Positions 7,281 through 15,446 of a stretch of DNA of 28,715 bases are shown here, one piece after another (position 1 is the first letter of the stretch; every line of letters starts with the position of its first letter). The position numbers and the translations under genes were made by a program. The DNA comes from Ruminococcaceae bacterium UBA1244 (GTDB lineage Bacteria; Bacillota; Clostridia; Oscillospirales; Acutalibacteraceae). Location of the stretch: NCBI GenBank assembly GCA_002308635.1, contig DBWG01000123.1, positions 11,754-40,468 of the forward strand, read 5' to 3'. The notes below the pieces were generated by a model. The model was given only the letters and a program-made list of their open reading frames with translations. It searched no databases and had not been told where the DNA came from.

Positions 7281-7309
7281 ATTATAGCATATTGTAATAC
7301 ATAAGTCAA
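7281..7309 (-). promoter_or_regulatory. Sigma-A promoter of the 75-residue protein
   Basis: On the minus strand, TTGACT (7304-7309), 17-bp spacer, TATAAT (7281-7286). Confidence 0.85.
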
Positions 7310-7447
7310 TCGGCTTTAGGGAAATTTTTTTAGAAATAGATGGAAGTTGCTCCGAAAACATTGTACAATCTACACAACCATTTTATAATAAAAACATGAA
7401 AAAAATACGAGAATTACAAACGCACTCAGTGAAATATCATTATTATG

Positions 7448-7470
7448 AAAAAAACTTTGGCGTATCAAAG
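7448..7470 (-). terminator. Probable weak terminator of the polymer-export operon
   Basis: On the minus strand, a short stem CTTTG/CAAAG with a 6-base loop is followed by seven T, 11 bases after the stop of the TarI-like gene. The stem is only 5 bp, so some read-through toward the 75-residue gene is possible. Confidence 0.5.
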
Positions 7471-7480
7471 ACGCATTATG

Positions 7481-8191
7481 TCACTCAGGTGCATTTTCTG
7501 CACGGATGACAGCCTCTGCAAACAGCAGATCCGAAGGATAGGTCATCTTTATATTTGTCATTTCGCCCATAACAAGACCGACAGTCATCCCTTTTTGTAT
7601 GCACAGACTGCAAAGGTCGGTTGCAGCAGATCTTTCGGCTTTGTCAAGGCTTCCGAACAGTTCAAGGAATGTGCCTATGCGTATTGTCTGAGGTGTCTGG
7701 ATACGTCTTAGTGTGCTTCTGTCAGGGAATCCGTCTGCGGTGGTACCGTTGGTTGTTTCTGCGACGGTGTCTGTTTCAGGGACAGCGGCGGTGCTGACGG
7801 GATATTTTTCCATAGAAGCGATACAGTCGTCGATCATGCGCCCGCTCACAAACGGACGTACAGAATCATGTGTGAGTATGATGGAATCGCTGCCGCACTT
7901 TAAAACGCCGGATGCAAAGAGTACCATTTTTTCAAGAGTTTCATTGCGGTCGGCTCCTCCGGGAGTCAGATAGACGGGCATACCGCTGAAATATTTTTCG
8001 ATAAGCTGTCCTGCGTATCCTTCCCATGCAGGATTTATGCCGATGACAACGGCATCTACCGACCGGTGCTGCAAAAAGCATTTCACTGTCCGGATGAGTA
8101 TAGGTTCGCCAGAAAGCTCAATAAATTGTTTCGGCATATCGCCGCCCATTCTGGAGCCTGAACCGCCTGCGACTATCCCTGCGAGTATCAT
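7481..8191 (-). CDS. tarI: TarI-like ribitol-5-phosphate cytidylyltransferase (IspD/TarI family)
   Basis: A 236-residue cytidylyltransferase. The N-terminal nucleotide loop is AGGSGSRMGGDMPKQF (8-23). Further family motifs are GGADRNETL (78-86), LTHDSVRPF (106-114), a RIQTPQT string and a C-terminal KMTYPSDL. From memory, several stretches (the THDSVRPFxxxRMI block, TDTVAETTNG and the GEMTNIKMT ending) are closer to TarI, which makes CDP-ribitol for wall teichoic acid, than to IspD of isoprenoid synthesis. The ATG overlaps the upstream stop by ATGA, so translation is probably coupled. Its place as last gene of a TagGH-type export operon supports a CDP-polyol role. No TarJ reductase is seen here; an IspD role cannot be excluded. 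Confidence 0.75.
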   Translation of the reverse strand: MILAGIVAGGSGSRMGGDMPKQFIELSGEPILIRTVKCFLQHRSVDAVVIGINPAWEGYAGQLIEKYFSGMPVYLTPGGADRNETLEKMVLFASGVLKCGSDSIILTHDSVRPFVSGRMIDDCIASMEKYPVSTAAVPETDTVAETTNGTTADGFPDRSTLRRIQTPQTIRIGTFLELFGSLDKAERSAATDLCSLCIQKGMTVGLVMGEMTNIKMTYPSDLLFAEAVIRAENAPE

Positions 8192-9477
8192 TCTGTTTCA
8201 CCCCGATCTTTTACGGTCTCAGAGATACGTTCACTGTTTTCTTTTCTTTTGTTGAATCTTCTGTAGGAGATGGAGAACAGTACAATAATAAGGACGATAA
8301 CTGAAAGCTCTATTGTTATTATCATCCAGCTTCCTGTATTTTTTTCGGGTGCATTGACCTTTACAAGGCAGTATTTTTCAAATCTGCCGTCAGACGACTT
8401 GAAGATGACAGTTGTATTTCCTTCTGAGACGGCGGTTATCCTGCCGTCGGAATCAACAACAGCAACATCCTCGTCAGTTGATCTTCCGATCATTTTCGGG
8501 ACTGCGGCATCTTCGGGATGCACCCTGAATACCACATCATAGGAGCTTCCGACATTAAGTTCAATGCTGCCTTTTGCAAGATAGACCTCGTTGACGGATG
8601 CAGTGCCGGTGTTTTCGTTCTGGAAGAGACATACGATATCCTTGCCGTTGATGATACAGGTGACATCCATGTGATTCGACCCGACATAAAGCTGGCCTGC
8701 TGCGGCGGGTTCCTTGTCATTTTCGCTTTTGTAGACGCTTATGTTGTAGCTGCCCTGTGAAATACTGTCAAAGGAAAACTTTCCTTCCGTATCGGTTTTT
8801 GATTCGACAGTATCATTTGCGTTTTTGATAACAACGATCATGTTTGATTTTTTATCTCCGGCAATTGTAAAGAGAGAGCCGCTGACGGATGCTTCAAATC
8901 CCGTCCTTCCTTTTTTTGAGAGGACTCTTACACTGCACATCGCATAGACAGCCGCACTTGAAGATTCGGCTGTGATGACGGTTGTTCCTGAGTGGACGGC
9001 ACGGATATTTCCGTTTTCGTCTATCTTTGCGACAGATTCATCAGAGCTGAAATAGTGCAGTCTCAGATCAGGCGCATCTTCGGGAAGTACCTTTGCATTA
9101 AGCGTCTGGGAGCCTCCTTCGGTCAGTGTGATGAAGGACTTTTCAAGCACGACCTTTTCGGGAGATGTTCCGCCTTTGACAGTCACTGTGCAGAACGCCT
9201 GATTTCCGTTTGGATCGGCAGCAGTAATTGTCGAGATACCTGTTGAAACAGCCTTTACAATGCCGTTATCATCCACTGAAACTATCTCAGGGTCAGAAGA
9301 AGTGAAAAATTCCACAGCCGCACCCGACTTCATTTTAAGCTGATATTCCTGTCCGGCATAAAGAGTAACACCGTCCCTTGAAAAATCTATGACATCTCCG
9401 ACAGAGAAACCATTCAGGCTGAATGTACATATCAATATCAGTGCTGCTGTAAAAAAGCTGATGATTTGTCGTTTCAT
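8188..9477 (-). CDS. Membrane-anchored Ig-like (Big_2) surface protein in export operon
   Basis: A 429-residue protein with an N-terminal signal peptide (about 1-25), two Big_2 Ig-like repeats (about 33-101 and 109-186, each with the VDxNGxVKAVSxGxxxI signature), a CNA-B/carboxypeptidase-regulatory-like beta domain (about 192-280; DTEGKFSFDSISQGSYNISVYK), a third Big_2 repeat (295-375; VDSDGRITAVSEGNTTV), one transmembrane helix (about 383-405) and a basic cytoplasmic tail of about 24 residues. It should project from the membrane into the wall. It overlaps both neighbours by ATGA junctions, so it is made together with the glycosyltransferase and TarI-like protein. I do not know a homologue with an assigned job; a structural or substrate-holding role in polymer export or attachment is inference. 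Confidence 0.75.
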   Translation of the reverse strand: MKRQIISFFTAALILICTFSLNGFSVGDVIDFSRDGVTLYAGQEYQLKMKSGAAVEFFTSSDPEIVSVDDNGIVKAVSTGISTITAADPNGNQAFCTVTVKGGTSPEKVVLEKSFITLTEGGSQTLNAKVLPEDAPDLRLHYFSSDESVAKIDENGNIRAVHSGTTVITAESSSAAVYAMCSVRVLSKKGRTGFEASVSGSLFTIAGDKKSNMIVVIKNANDTVESKTDTEGKFSFDSISQGSYNISVYKSENDKEPAAAGQLYVGSNHMDVTCIINGKDIVCLFQNENTGTASVNEVYLAKGSIELNVGSSYDVVFRVHPEDAAVPKMIGRSTDEDVAVVDSDGRITAVSEGNTTVIFKSSDGRFEKYCLVKVNAPEKNTGSWMIITIELSVIVLIIVLFSISYRRFNKRKENSERISETVKDRGETE

Positions 9478-10631
9478 TTAGAATACTCCTTCCGGGCGGC
9501 AGTTTTAGCCGCCGGTTTTTGTCTGGTAATAACTGACAGCAGTTTTGGACGGACGCTTTGAATATAGTATTTTTCATCAAGATGGCTGCCGCTTTTGAGA
9601 GCGCTGTGAAGGTTTTTGTTATCCGACACCTCAGCCATTGCTTTTGCGGCTCCTTCTGCCCCGTGAGCATCAATCCGGAAAAGCATACCGCAGTTTTTAT
9701 CAATAAGGTCTCTGTGTCCCTTGATGTCGGACGCTATGACAGGCAGACCGCAGTACAGAGCTTCAAGTACATTGAAGGGCAGACCCTCCATCTTTGAAGC
9801 GGACAGAAGCACATCAGAACTGCGGTAAAGTATATTCATATCGGTGCGGTGACCAAGAAAACGGATGTTCCTGTCAAGCTCCAGCTTTTGTACGAGCATT
9901 TTCAGCTCGTTTTTACTTCCGCCATTGCCTGCAAGCAGCAGCAGCGAATCAGGATGCCGTCTGTGGAAAATATCAAAGGCTTCGATAAGAAGCGCCTGAT
10001 TTTTTCTGCCGGACAGTTCGCCGCAGCAGAGGAACATCATTGTATCGTCGGACGCTCCGAATGACATCCTGCATTTTTTTCGCTCATCTTCGGATACCGG
10101 CGGGAATTTTTCTGTATCAAGTCCCATGCCGTCGGTGAAAAATATTCTTTTCCCGAGACGGAAGCGGAGCGCAAGGATAAGATCCTCACGGTTCATGACA
10201 ACAAGTTTGTCTGTAACTCCTGCACAGAGCCGTTCTATCGTGCGGTATATCTGAGAACGGGCGTTCATGCCTTTGTCGAACATATAGCCGTGAGATATAT
10301 GCACACATTCGGGACGGCTTTTTCCGAGCATAGCCGCAGCCGTTCTTGCGGCCGCTCCCGAAAGTGTGGAATTTGATATCACAATATCATAGTTGTTTTT
10401 GAGCATTATCTCTCTGAGCATTGATACTGTTCTGATGTTCTGTATGGATAGGGGATCTTTTACAAATCTCATATCATAGCATCTGTTTGTCAGCGGGTGA
10501 GGAACTGCGCCCTCTGCGGCGATGTCCACAGAATAGCCCTGCTGTCTGAGAGACTCTATGTATGGAATATGGAAATTCAGTATGTGCGACATCCTTGACG
10601 CACAGATCAGAACGCTTTTCAAATGAAACAC
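9474..10631 (-). CDS. GT4-family glycosyltransferase
   Basis: A 385-residue GT-B glycosyltransferase. The N-terminal half starts with a Rossmann strand (VLICASRMSHI) and acceptor-side features such as HISHGYMFDKG. The C-terminal nucleotide-sugar half (from about 190) has FLCCGELSGRKNQALLIEAF, FLGHRTDMNILY and the ExxE-type motif EGLPFNVLEALYCGLPVIAS that marks retaining GT4 enzymes. It should add a sugar to a lipid-linked polymer on the cytoplasmic side. The apparent start is GTG (10629-10631), preceded by ACGGGG; an in-frame TTG at 10620-10622 is an alternative. It lies 10 bases after the ABC ATPase gene and overlaps the Big_2 gene by 4 bases. Confidence 0.85.
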   Translation of the reverse strand: MFHLKSVLICASRMSHILNFHIPYIESLRQQGYSVDIAAEGAVPHPLTNRCYDMRFVKDPLSIQNIRTVSMLREIMLKNNYDIVISNSTLSGAAARTAAAMLGKSRPECVHISHGYMFDKGMNARSQIYRTIERLCAGVTDKLVVMNREDLILALRFRLGKRIFFTDGMGLDTEKFPPVSEDERKKCRMSFGASDDTMMFLCCGELSGRKNQALLIEAFDIFHRRHPDSLLLLAGNGGSKNELKMLVQKLELDRNIRFLGHRTDMNILYRSSDVLLSASKMEGLPFNVLEALYCGLPVIASDIKGHRDLIDKNCGMLFRIDAHGAEGAAKAMAEVSDNKNLHSALKSGSHLDEKYYIQSVRPKLLSVITRQKPAAKTAARKEYSK

Positions 10632-10641
10632 CCCGTGGATA

Positions 10642-11586
10642 TTATGTTTCGTTTTGTGTCTCGGTTTTTTTGGTATGCTGTTTGAGAGGAATGGACTTTA
10701 TGAACTTCGCATAGCTGTGGCAGACCTCTGCTGCGGGACCATCCTCCATGATCTTTCCTTTTTCGAGCCAGACAGCTCTTTTGCAGAGCTTTTTGACCTG
10801 AGCGGTGCTGTGGGACACAAAAAGGAAGGTGGTGCCGCCGCTGAGCATCTGGGAAATTCTTTCCTCACATTTTTTCTTGAACCTTGCATCGCCGACAGAA
10901 AGTACCTCATCGGCAATGATTATGTCGGCATTGACGCAGGTGGCGACAGAAAAGCCCAGTCTTGCGAGCATACCGGATGAATAGTTCTTTACGGGAACGT
11001 CGATGAACTTTTCGAGTTCGGCGAATTCAACTATCTCATCAAATCTTGATTTGATATATTTTTTGGTATGGCCGTGCATAGTTCCGACGAGATAGATATT
11101 TTCTCTTGCGGAAAGTGAACGGTCAAAGCCGCCGCTTATCTCTATCAGAGGAGCAACAGAGCCTTCGACCCTGACAGAACCTCTTGCCGGCCGGATAATG
11201 CCGGAGATCGTTTTGAGAAGTGTAGACTTTCCGGATCCGTTCCTTCCGATAAGAGCAAGCGAGTCGCCTTTTCTGACCTGAAGATTAATGTTCCTGAGAG
11301 CCCAGAATTCCGTAAAGCCGACCTTTCCTTTTATCATGTTGATAAAATATTCCTTTACGCCGTCCTCACGGTTCTTGCTGAGGTTGAACATGACAGAAAC
11401 GTCCTTTATGTCAATGCAAAGCTCCTCCTTTGGAATCTCTGCTTTGCGGACGGGCAGTGTGTTTGCCGTGATACCGGAGCCTTTTCGGAGGATAGCTTCA
11501 TCCGCTGTATGTGCATGGATCCTTTCATAATTTTCAAGCGAAACGGCGGGCTGACGGTTTTTTTCGGCTGTTTTATCCTGAGACAT
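10642..11586 (-). CDS. tagH: TagH/Wzt-like ABC transporter ATP-binding protein
   Basis: A 314-residue ATPase of the polysaccharide/teichoic-acid export type. Walker A is GRNGSGKST (114-122), signature YSSGM (202-206), Walker B DIIIADE (221-227) with Glu227, and the H-loop SHS (258-260). The NLSKNREDGVKEYFINMIKG stretch ahead of Walker A is typical of the TagH/RfbB/KpsT group. It ends shortly after the ATPase core, so it lacks the long carbohydrate-binding C-terminus of some Wzt proteins. An N-terminal extension of about 55 polar residues before the ABC fold is unusual. The start has an AGAGGTG site and lies 18 bases after the permease gene, its predicted partner. Confidence 0.88.
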   Translation of the reverse strand: MSQDKTAEKNRQPAVSLENYERIHAHTADEAILRKGSGITANTLPVRKAEIPKEELCIDIKDVSVMFNLSKNREDGVKEYFINMIKGKVGFTEFWALRNINLQVRKGDSLALIGRNGSGKSTLLKTISGIIRPARGSVRVEGSVAPLIEISGGFDRSLSARENIYLVGTMHGHTKKYIKSRFDEIVEFAELEKFIDVPVKNYSSGMLARLGFSVATCVNADIIIADEVLSVGDARFKKKCEERISQMLSGGTTFLFVSHSTAQVKKLCKRAVWLEKGKIMEDGPAAEVCHSYAKFIKSIPLKQHTKKTETQNET

Positions 11587-11604
11587 AAAAACACCTCTTA
11601 TATC

Positions 11605-12381
11605 TTAAATATAAAGGAAGAAACGGTCTTCTTTTTCCTTGAAGGTGACCGCACCGAGAGCAAGCATAAGGATAGTATAGCAGGTGCCGATTATGAGCAT
11701 CCTTTCTGAGGGAAGAACACCATCGAGTGCAAGGTCACGGACGATGTGGATATAGATGTATATGGGGTTGAGATCCCACAAAAAGCGGAACTGTTCCGGA
11801 ACGATCTCGATAGGATAGAAAATAGGCGTGATATAGAGCCATATACGGCGCATGACGTGATACAGATAGTTCAGGTCACGCAGGAACGTTCCGTATGAAC
11901 ACAGGAGCATGCCAAGTCCCAGTGTGAAGAGATATGCCATTATCAGAGGCAGCGGCAAAAGCAGCATATAGGGTGTCAGCGGAACTCCGATCACGAGACA
12001 CAGTCCGAAATACGGCACCATCGAAAACAGCATTGTGATGAAGCATTGCGTGACGGATGAAATACAGAAAAAGTAGTTCGGTATCTTCATTTTTTTGATG
12101 AGCGAGGCATTGTTTATCATGCTGTTCATAGAGGTGTTTGATCCGTCAAACACAAATGCAAAGATGAGGTTGCCGCAGAACCAATAGGCAGGATAGTGCG
12201 GTATTGTTCTTTTGAAGAGGGTAGAAAAGATTATGGTTATTACCGCCATCATCAGCAGAGGACTGAGCATCGACCATGCAACACCCAAAACGGATTTGTA
12301 GTATTTTTTCTTGAAATCACGCTTTATAACTTCCTTCAGAAAAGGAAAATAATTCATGAACTCATAAAGACCCTTTTTCAT
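11605..12381 (-). CDS. tagG: TagG/Wzm-like ABC transporter permease
   Basis: A 258-residue integral membrane protein of the ABC-2 polysaccharide exporter type. The N-terminal amphipathic part FLKEVIKRDFKKKYYKSVLGVAWSML and the LRDLNYLYHVMRRIWLYITPIFYP stretch with NPIYIYIHIVRD are typical. About six hydrophobic segments are visible. With the ATPase downstream it should carry an undecaprenyl-linked glycopolymer across the membrane. It is the first gene of the minus-strand operon and has the ribosome site AAAGGGGCGG before the ATG. Confidence 0.88.
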   Translation of the reverse strand: MKKGLYEFMNYFPFLKEVIKRDFKKKYYKSVLGVAWSMLSPLLMMAVITIIFSTLFKRTIPHYPAYWFCGNLIFAFVFDGSNTSMNSMINNASLIKKMKIPNYFFCISSVTQCFITMLFSMVPYFGLCLVIGVPLTPYMLLLPLPLIMAYLFTLGLGMLLCSYGTFLRDLNYLYHVMRRIWLYITPIFYPIEIVPEQFRFLWDLNPIYIYIHIVRDLALDGVLPSERMLIIGTCYTILMLALGAVTFKEKEDRFFLYI

Positions 12382-12402
12382 CAGACCGCCCCTTTGTTTC
12401 AG

Positions 12403-12423
12403 TGTGGAGTTTGGAGTGTGGAG
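12403..12423. repeat. Short tandem GTGTGGAGT repeat
   Basis: GTGTGGAGT occurs at 12404-12412 and 12415-12423 around the linking bases TT(GGA), i.e. alternating GTGTGGAGT and TTGGAGT units. Such heptamer-like short repeats turn up in intergenic regions of many bacteria; no function is assigned. Confidence 0.5.
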
Positions 12424-12458
12424 TAAAGAACATATTCCTAAAGTACCATAGCATTTCT

Positions 12459-12487
12459 ATTATATCACCACCTCATGTCTTTGTCTA
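12459..12487 (-). promoter_or_regulatory. Sigma-A promoter of the export operon
   Basis: On the minus strand, TAGACA (12482-12487), 17-bp spacer, TATAAT (12459-12464), giving a leader of about 70 bases. Confidence 0.75.
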
Positions 12488-12536
12488 TCATAATTTTTGC
12501 CAAAGAGGTTTTTTGCAGATGGAAATAAAAAAGGGA

Positions 12537-12565
12537 TTGACTAAGGGATGACGATATATTAAAAT
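12537..12565 (+). promoter_or_regulatory. Sigma-A promoter of the sugar-transferase unit
   Basis: TTGACT (12537-12542), 17-bp spacer, TAAAAT (12560-12565); the leader would be about 110 bases. Confidence 0.7.
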
Positions 12566-12681
12566 ATATATCATGGCGATTTATGTTTTGCGGAGAAAAA
12601 TGATGTTTTCGGCTTTTTTCGCAGCCTTGGATCCGCTTCGGATGTCTGACTCAATGACAAGGAATAAGGCGGTGATGGTTA

Positions 12682-14076
12682 TTGATAAAACAAAATCAGA
12701 ATAAGCTCAATGCCCTGCACATTGTTATGGATATTACCATAAGCTCTCTCAGCTCACTCTATTCGTATGTCATAATGCGCTTTTTGTTTTATATTGATAT
12801 TCTTCCCGCAACGAGCTATAGTCTCAGAATGGTGCTGTTTGTTCCCGCTGTTATAGCTTTGATACAGGTGTTCTGCAACCGGGCGTGTGACCTTTACCGT
12901 TCATACCGTTCCACAGCGTTCATCAGTGAGATACAAAATATCATAAAGTCAGGTGTTGCGGTCTATGTGATCCTTGCCATTGCTTCGGCTGTTTTTTTGG
13001 AAATAGAGCAGTTCCAGTTTGCACTGGTCTTTTATTTTGTCCTGTACTGTATGCTTGCGATACTGTATCGTTTTCTTCTGAGGAGCTTTTTGCGTTTTGT
13101 CAGAAAGAAGGGCTATAACAAAAAATACCTTGTACTTATCGGCATAAACAACTGCACCGAAAACTTTATCAGAAAGATAGAGTCTTCGCCTGATCTCGGT
13201 TATGAGATCGCCGGATATTTTGACAACGCACCCCATTCACAGATCGGGATCCCCTATCTCGGAAACTTCAAAAAAGTATCAAAATATTTTAATGCAAGTC
13301 TTCCGGATGAAGCACTGATAATGCTGTCGGACAAGTCACAGCCCTATATGGAGCATCTTATTTCGATATGTGAGCGCTGGGGAGTAAAGTTTTCGATAAT
13401 CCCGAATATGTTTTCGAGCTTTTCGTCAAGAATATACATCTCAAGCTTTGACGGCATACCGGTAATGAGCATGAGGATGGTGCCGCTTGACAAGTCGCTG
13501 AACAAGTTCATAAAAAGAACGTTTGATATTGTTGTTTCGGTGCTGATGCTTGTTATCCTTTCTCCGCTCATGCTTGTTACGGCAGTGATAATAAAGCTCA
13601 CGTCTCCCGGAAAGGTCATCTTCAAGCAAAAAAGAGTGGGTCTCAGCCAAAGACCCTTTACTATGTATAAATTCCGGTCAATGAGGACGGATACCGAAGG
13701 AGATATTTCCGGAACAGAAAAAAACGATCCCCGCTGTACAAAATTCGGTCTGTTTATCAGAAGGTTCAGCATAGACGAGCTGCCGCAGCTCATCAATGTC
13801 ATAAAAGGAGATATGAGCCTTGTCGGTCCCAGACCGGAGATACCATATTATGTAAAGGAATACCGCAAGTCTGTTCCGCTCTATATGGTCAAGCATTATG
13901 TAAAACCCGGCATAACAGGCTGGGCGCAGGTGAACGACCTGAGAGGAAACGACACATCCATCGAACAGAGGATAAAATATGACATATATTATATCGAACA
14001 CTGGTCGGTGACGTTTGATATAAGGATACTGTTAAGAACGCTGATAAAAGCGGTATTTTCAAAGAATGCCCGCTAA
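12682..14076 (+). CDS. Polyprenyl-phosphate sugar-1-phosphate transferase (WcaJ/CpsE-like)
   Basis: A 464-residue membrane enzyme that starts a lipid-linked glycan by moving a sugar-1-phosphate from a UDP-sugar to undecaprenyl phosphate. N-terminal transmembrane helices (about 10-140) are followed by a Rossmann-like CoA-binding_3 domain (about 145-265, with KYLVLIGINNC) and the C-terminal catalytic sugar-transferase domain (about 275-464). Its signatures are KRTFDIVVS, SPGKVIFKQKRVGL, FTMYKFRSMR, DELPQLINVIKGDMSLVGPRPE and KPGITGWAQVNDLRG. The first sugar (Glc, Gal or an amino sugar) cannot be read off. The start is TTG after an AAGGCGGTGA site; a nearby ATG is out of frame. The EpsG-like gene follows after 17 bases. 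Confidence 0.9.
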   Translation: MIKQNQNKLNALHIVMDITISSLSSLYSYVIMRFLFYIDILPATSYSLRMVLFVPAVIALIQVFCNRACDLYRSYRSTAFISEIQNIIKSGVAVYVILAIASAVFLEIEQFQFALVFYFVLYCMLAILYRFLLRSFLRFVRKKGYNKKYLVLIGINNCTENFIRKIESSPDLGYEIAGYFDNAPHSQIGIPYLGNFKKVSKYFNASLPDEALIMLSDKSQPYMEHLISICERWGVKFSIIPNMFSSFSSRIYISSFDGIPVMSMRMVPLDKSLNKFIKRTFDIVVSVLMLVILSPLMLVTAVIIKLTSPGKVIFKQKRVGLSQRPFTMYKFRSMRTDTEGDISGTEKNDPRCTKFGLFIRRFSIDELPQLINVIKGDMSLVGPRPEIPYYVKEYRKSVPLYMVKHYVKPGITGWAQVNDLRGNDTSIEQRIKYDIYYIEHWSVTFDIRILLRTLIKAVFSKNAR

Positions 14077-14093
14077 CTAAGAAATGACAGGAG

Positions 14094-15230
14094 ATGTTGC
14101 ATTTGCTATTTTATTCAATAAATAATGCGGTTCTGCTTTTGTGGTCAGCATTGTTTTGTTTCAGAAAACCGTCAAAGTCGAAAAATATGATGTTCCTGCT
14201 GTTTGCCTTCGGTCAGATGTTCATTCTGATGGCATTCAGATACGGCATAGGCTTTGACTACAAGCAGTATGCCAACGGATTTATCGTTATGAAGGAGACA
14301 GGCTTCGATGAACTGTCCTATAAGGACTGGGAAATAGGCTTTGTCATACTTACAAAGCTGTTCGGGCTTATTCCGGGAATGGACTATCAGTGGTTCATAA
14401 TCATCCTTGCACTTTTAGCCGTCATTCCGTCGGCAATATTCATCTACAAAAACTCCGAGATGGTGTGGGTATCAACGATACTGTATGTCAACCTGTTCAT
14501 GTTCTTCATGTCGATGAACTTCCTGCGCCAGATGATAGCGGTGTCGTTTGTCCTGCTGGCATGGCACTTCATGAAGAGAAAAAAGTTTATAATCTATGCA
14601 CTGATAATAATTTTTGCTTCACTTTTCCACCAGACGGTGCTTGTGATGCTGCCGGTCTATTTCCTCGTAAAGATGAAGCCGGGCATCAAGGAACTGCTGA
14701 CCTACGGATTTATCCTTCTGTGGTTCTATGCAGCTTCAACTAACCTTATTGAGCTTATTACCAGCTTCTACCATGAGGAATACAGCCAGACGGAATTCAT
14801 CACTGAGGGCGTTTCCTTTATCTATGCACTGACCCCGCTGTTCATCACGGTCACGGCGTTCATCCTTGCAAAAACAGGAACGATAGACCTGACTAACGAA
14901 AACAAATACATCATCAACCTTTCGTTTATATGTTCGCTGCTGATGCTCACGATGTCAAAGCACAGTATCATAGAGCGTCTTTCATATTATTTTATAATGT
15001 TTATGGTGCTGCTTGTGCCGGTAATATGCAAGTCCCTCAAAACAAAGGGAATAAGCTATACAACGTCGGACGACAAGGTGATAGACCTTACATCGGCAAA
15101 AAGCCGGACGCTTCTTTCGGTCGGATTTCTCGTTATCGTACTGCTGATGTCCTATATGCACTTCTATTACGGACTTGCGGAAAATGCTCACGGCGCAGCA
15201 AATTACCAGAGCTGGCTTGACATATTTTAA
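14094..15230 (+). CDS. EpsG/Wzy-like polysaccharide polymerase membrane protein
   Basis: A protein of about 378 residues with some nine to eleven hydrophobic helices. Family features are RYGIGFDYKQYANG in the first external loop, MNFLRQMIAVSF and FASLFHQTVLVMLPVYF, as in the EpsG family linked to exopolysaccharide polymerisation. Start: the ATG at 14094 follows AGGAG with no spacing, so TTG at 14103 (9 bases after AGGAG), which removes three residues, is at least as likely. It pairs with the upstream priming transferase. No Wzx flippase is visible in the window. Confidence 0.75.
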   Translation: MLHLLFYSINNAVLLLWSALFCFRKPSKSKNMMFLLFAFGQMFILMAFRYGIGFDYKQYANGFIVMKETGFDELSYKDWEIGFVILTKLFGLIPGMDYQWFIIILALLAVIPSAIFIYKNSEMVWVSTILYVNLFMFFMSMNFLRQMIAVSFVLLAWHFMKRKKFIIYALIIIFASLFHQTVLVMLPVYFLVKMKPGIKELLTYGFILLWFYAASTNLIELITSFYHEEYSQTEFITEGVSFIYALTPLFITVTAFILAKTGTIDLTNENKYIINLSFICSLLMLTMSKHSIIERLSYYFIMFMVLLVPVICKSLKTKGISYTTSDDKVIDLTSAKSRTLLSVGFLVIVLLMSYMHFYYGLAENAHGAANYQSWLDIF

Positions 15231-15306
15231 GCCGGTGCGGTATGTTTTTCCCCTGTTTTTTGAATTTGCCCTCGAAATTTTGGATAATATTTGTTGTCGA
15301 AATCAA

Positions 15307-15328
15307 CAAAAAGCAATAACGCTTTTTG
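15307..15328 (+). terminator. Possible weak terminator after the EpsG-like gene
   Basis: An 8-bp perfect stem CAAAAAGC/GCTTTTTG with an AATAAC loop. The T residues are inside the stem and no free T-run follows, so termination is uncertain. Confidence 0.3.
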
Positions 15329-15366
15329 TAAAGCTTGTAGGATGAACAGAAAATGTTGCACATATA

Positions 15367-15395
15367 TTGACTTGTTTTTTTAGATGTGTTATTAT
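15367..15395 (+). promoter_or_regulatory. Sigma-A promoter of the 95-residue protein
   Basis: TTGACT (15367-15372), 17-bp spacer, TATTAT (15390-15395). Confidence 0.75.
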
Positions 15396-15446
15396 TCTAA
15401 AGGCTTCGACAGTAATATGTCCTTGTATTTACGGGAGGTATTTGAT

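Larger units (their letters stand above)
12382..12681. other. Divergent promoter region between export operon and sugar transferase
   Basis: 300 bases with no gene. It holds a minus-strand promoter (12459-12487), a plus-strand promoter (12537-12565), a GTGTGGAGT repeat at 12403-12423 that would lie in the export-operon leader, and a small ATCCG/CGGAT hairpin at 12629-12641 in the sugar-transferase leader. Confidence 0.6.
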
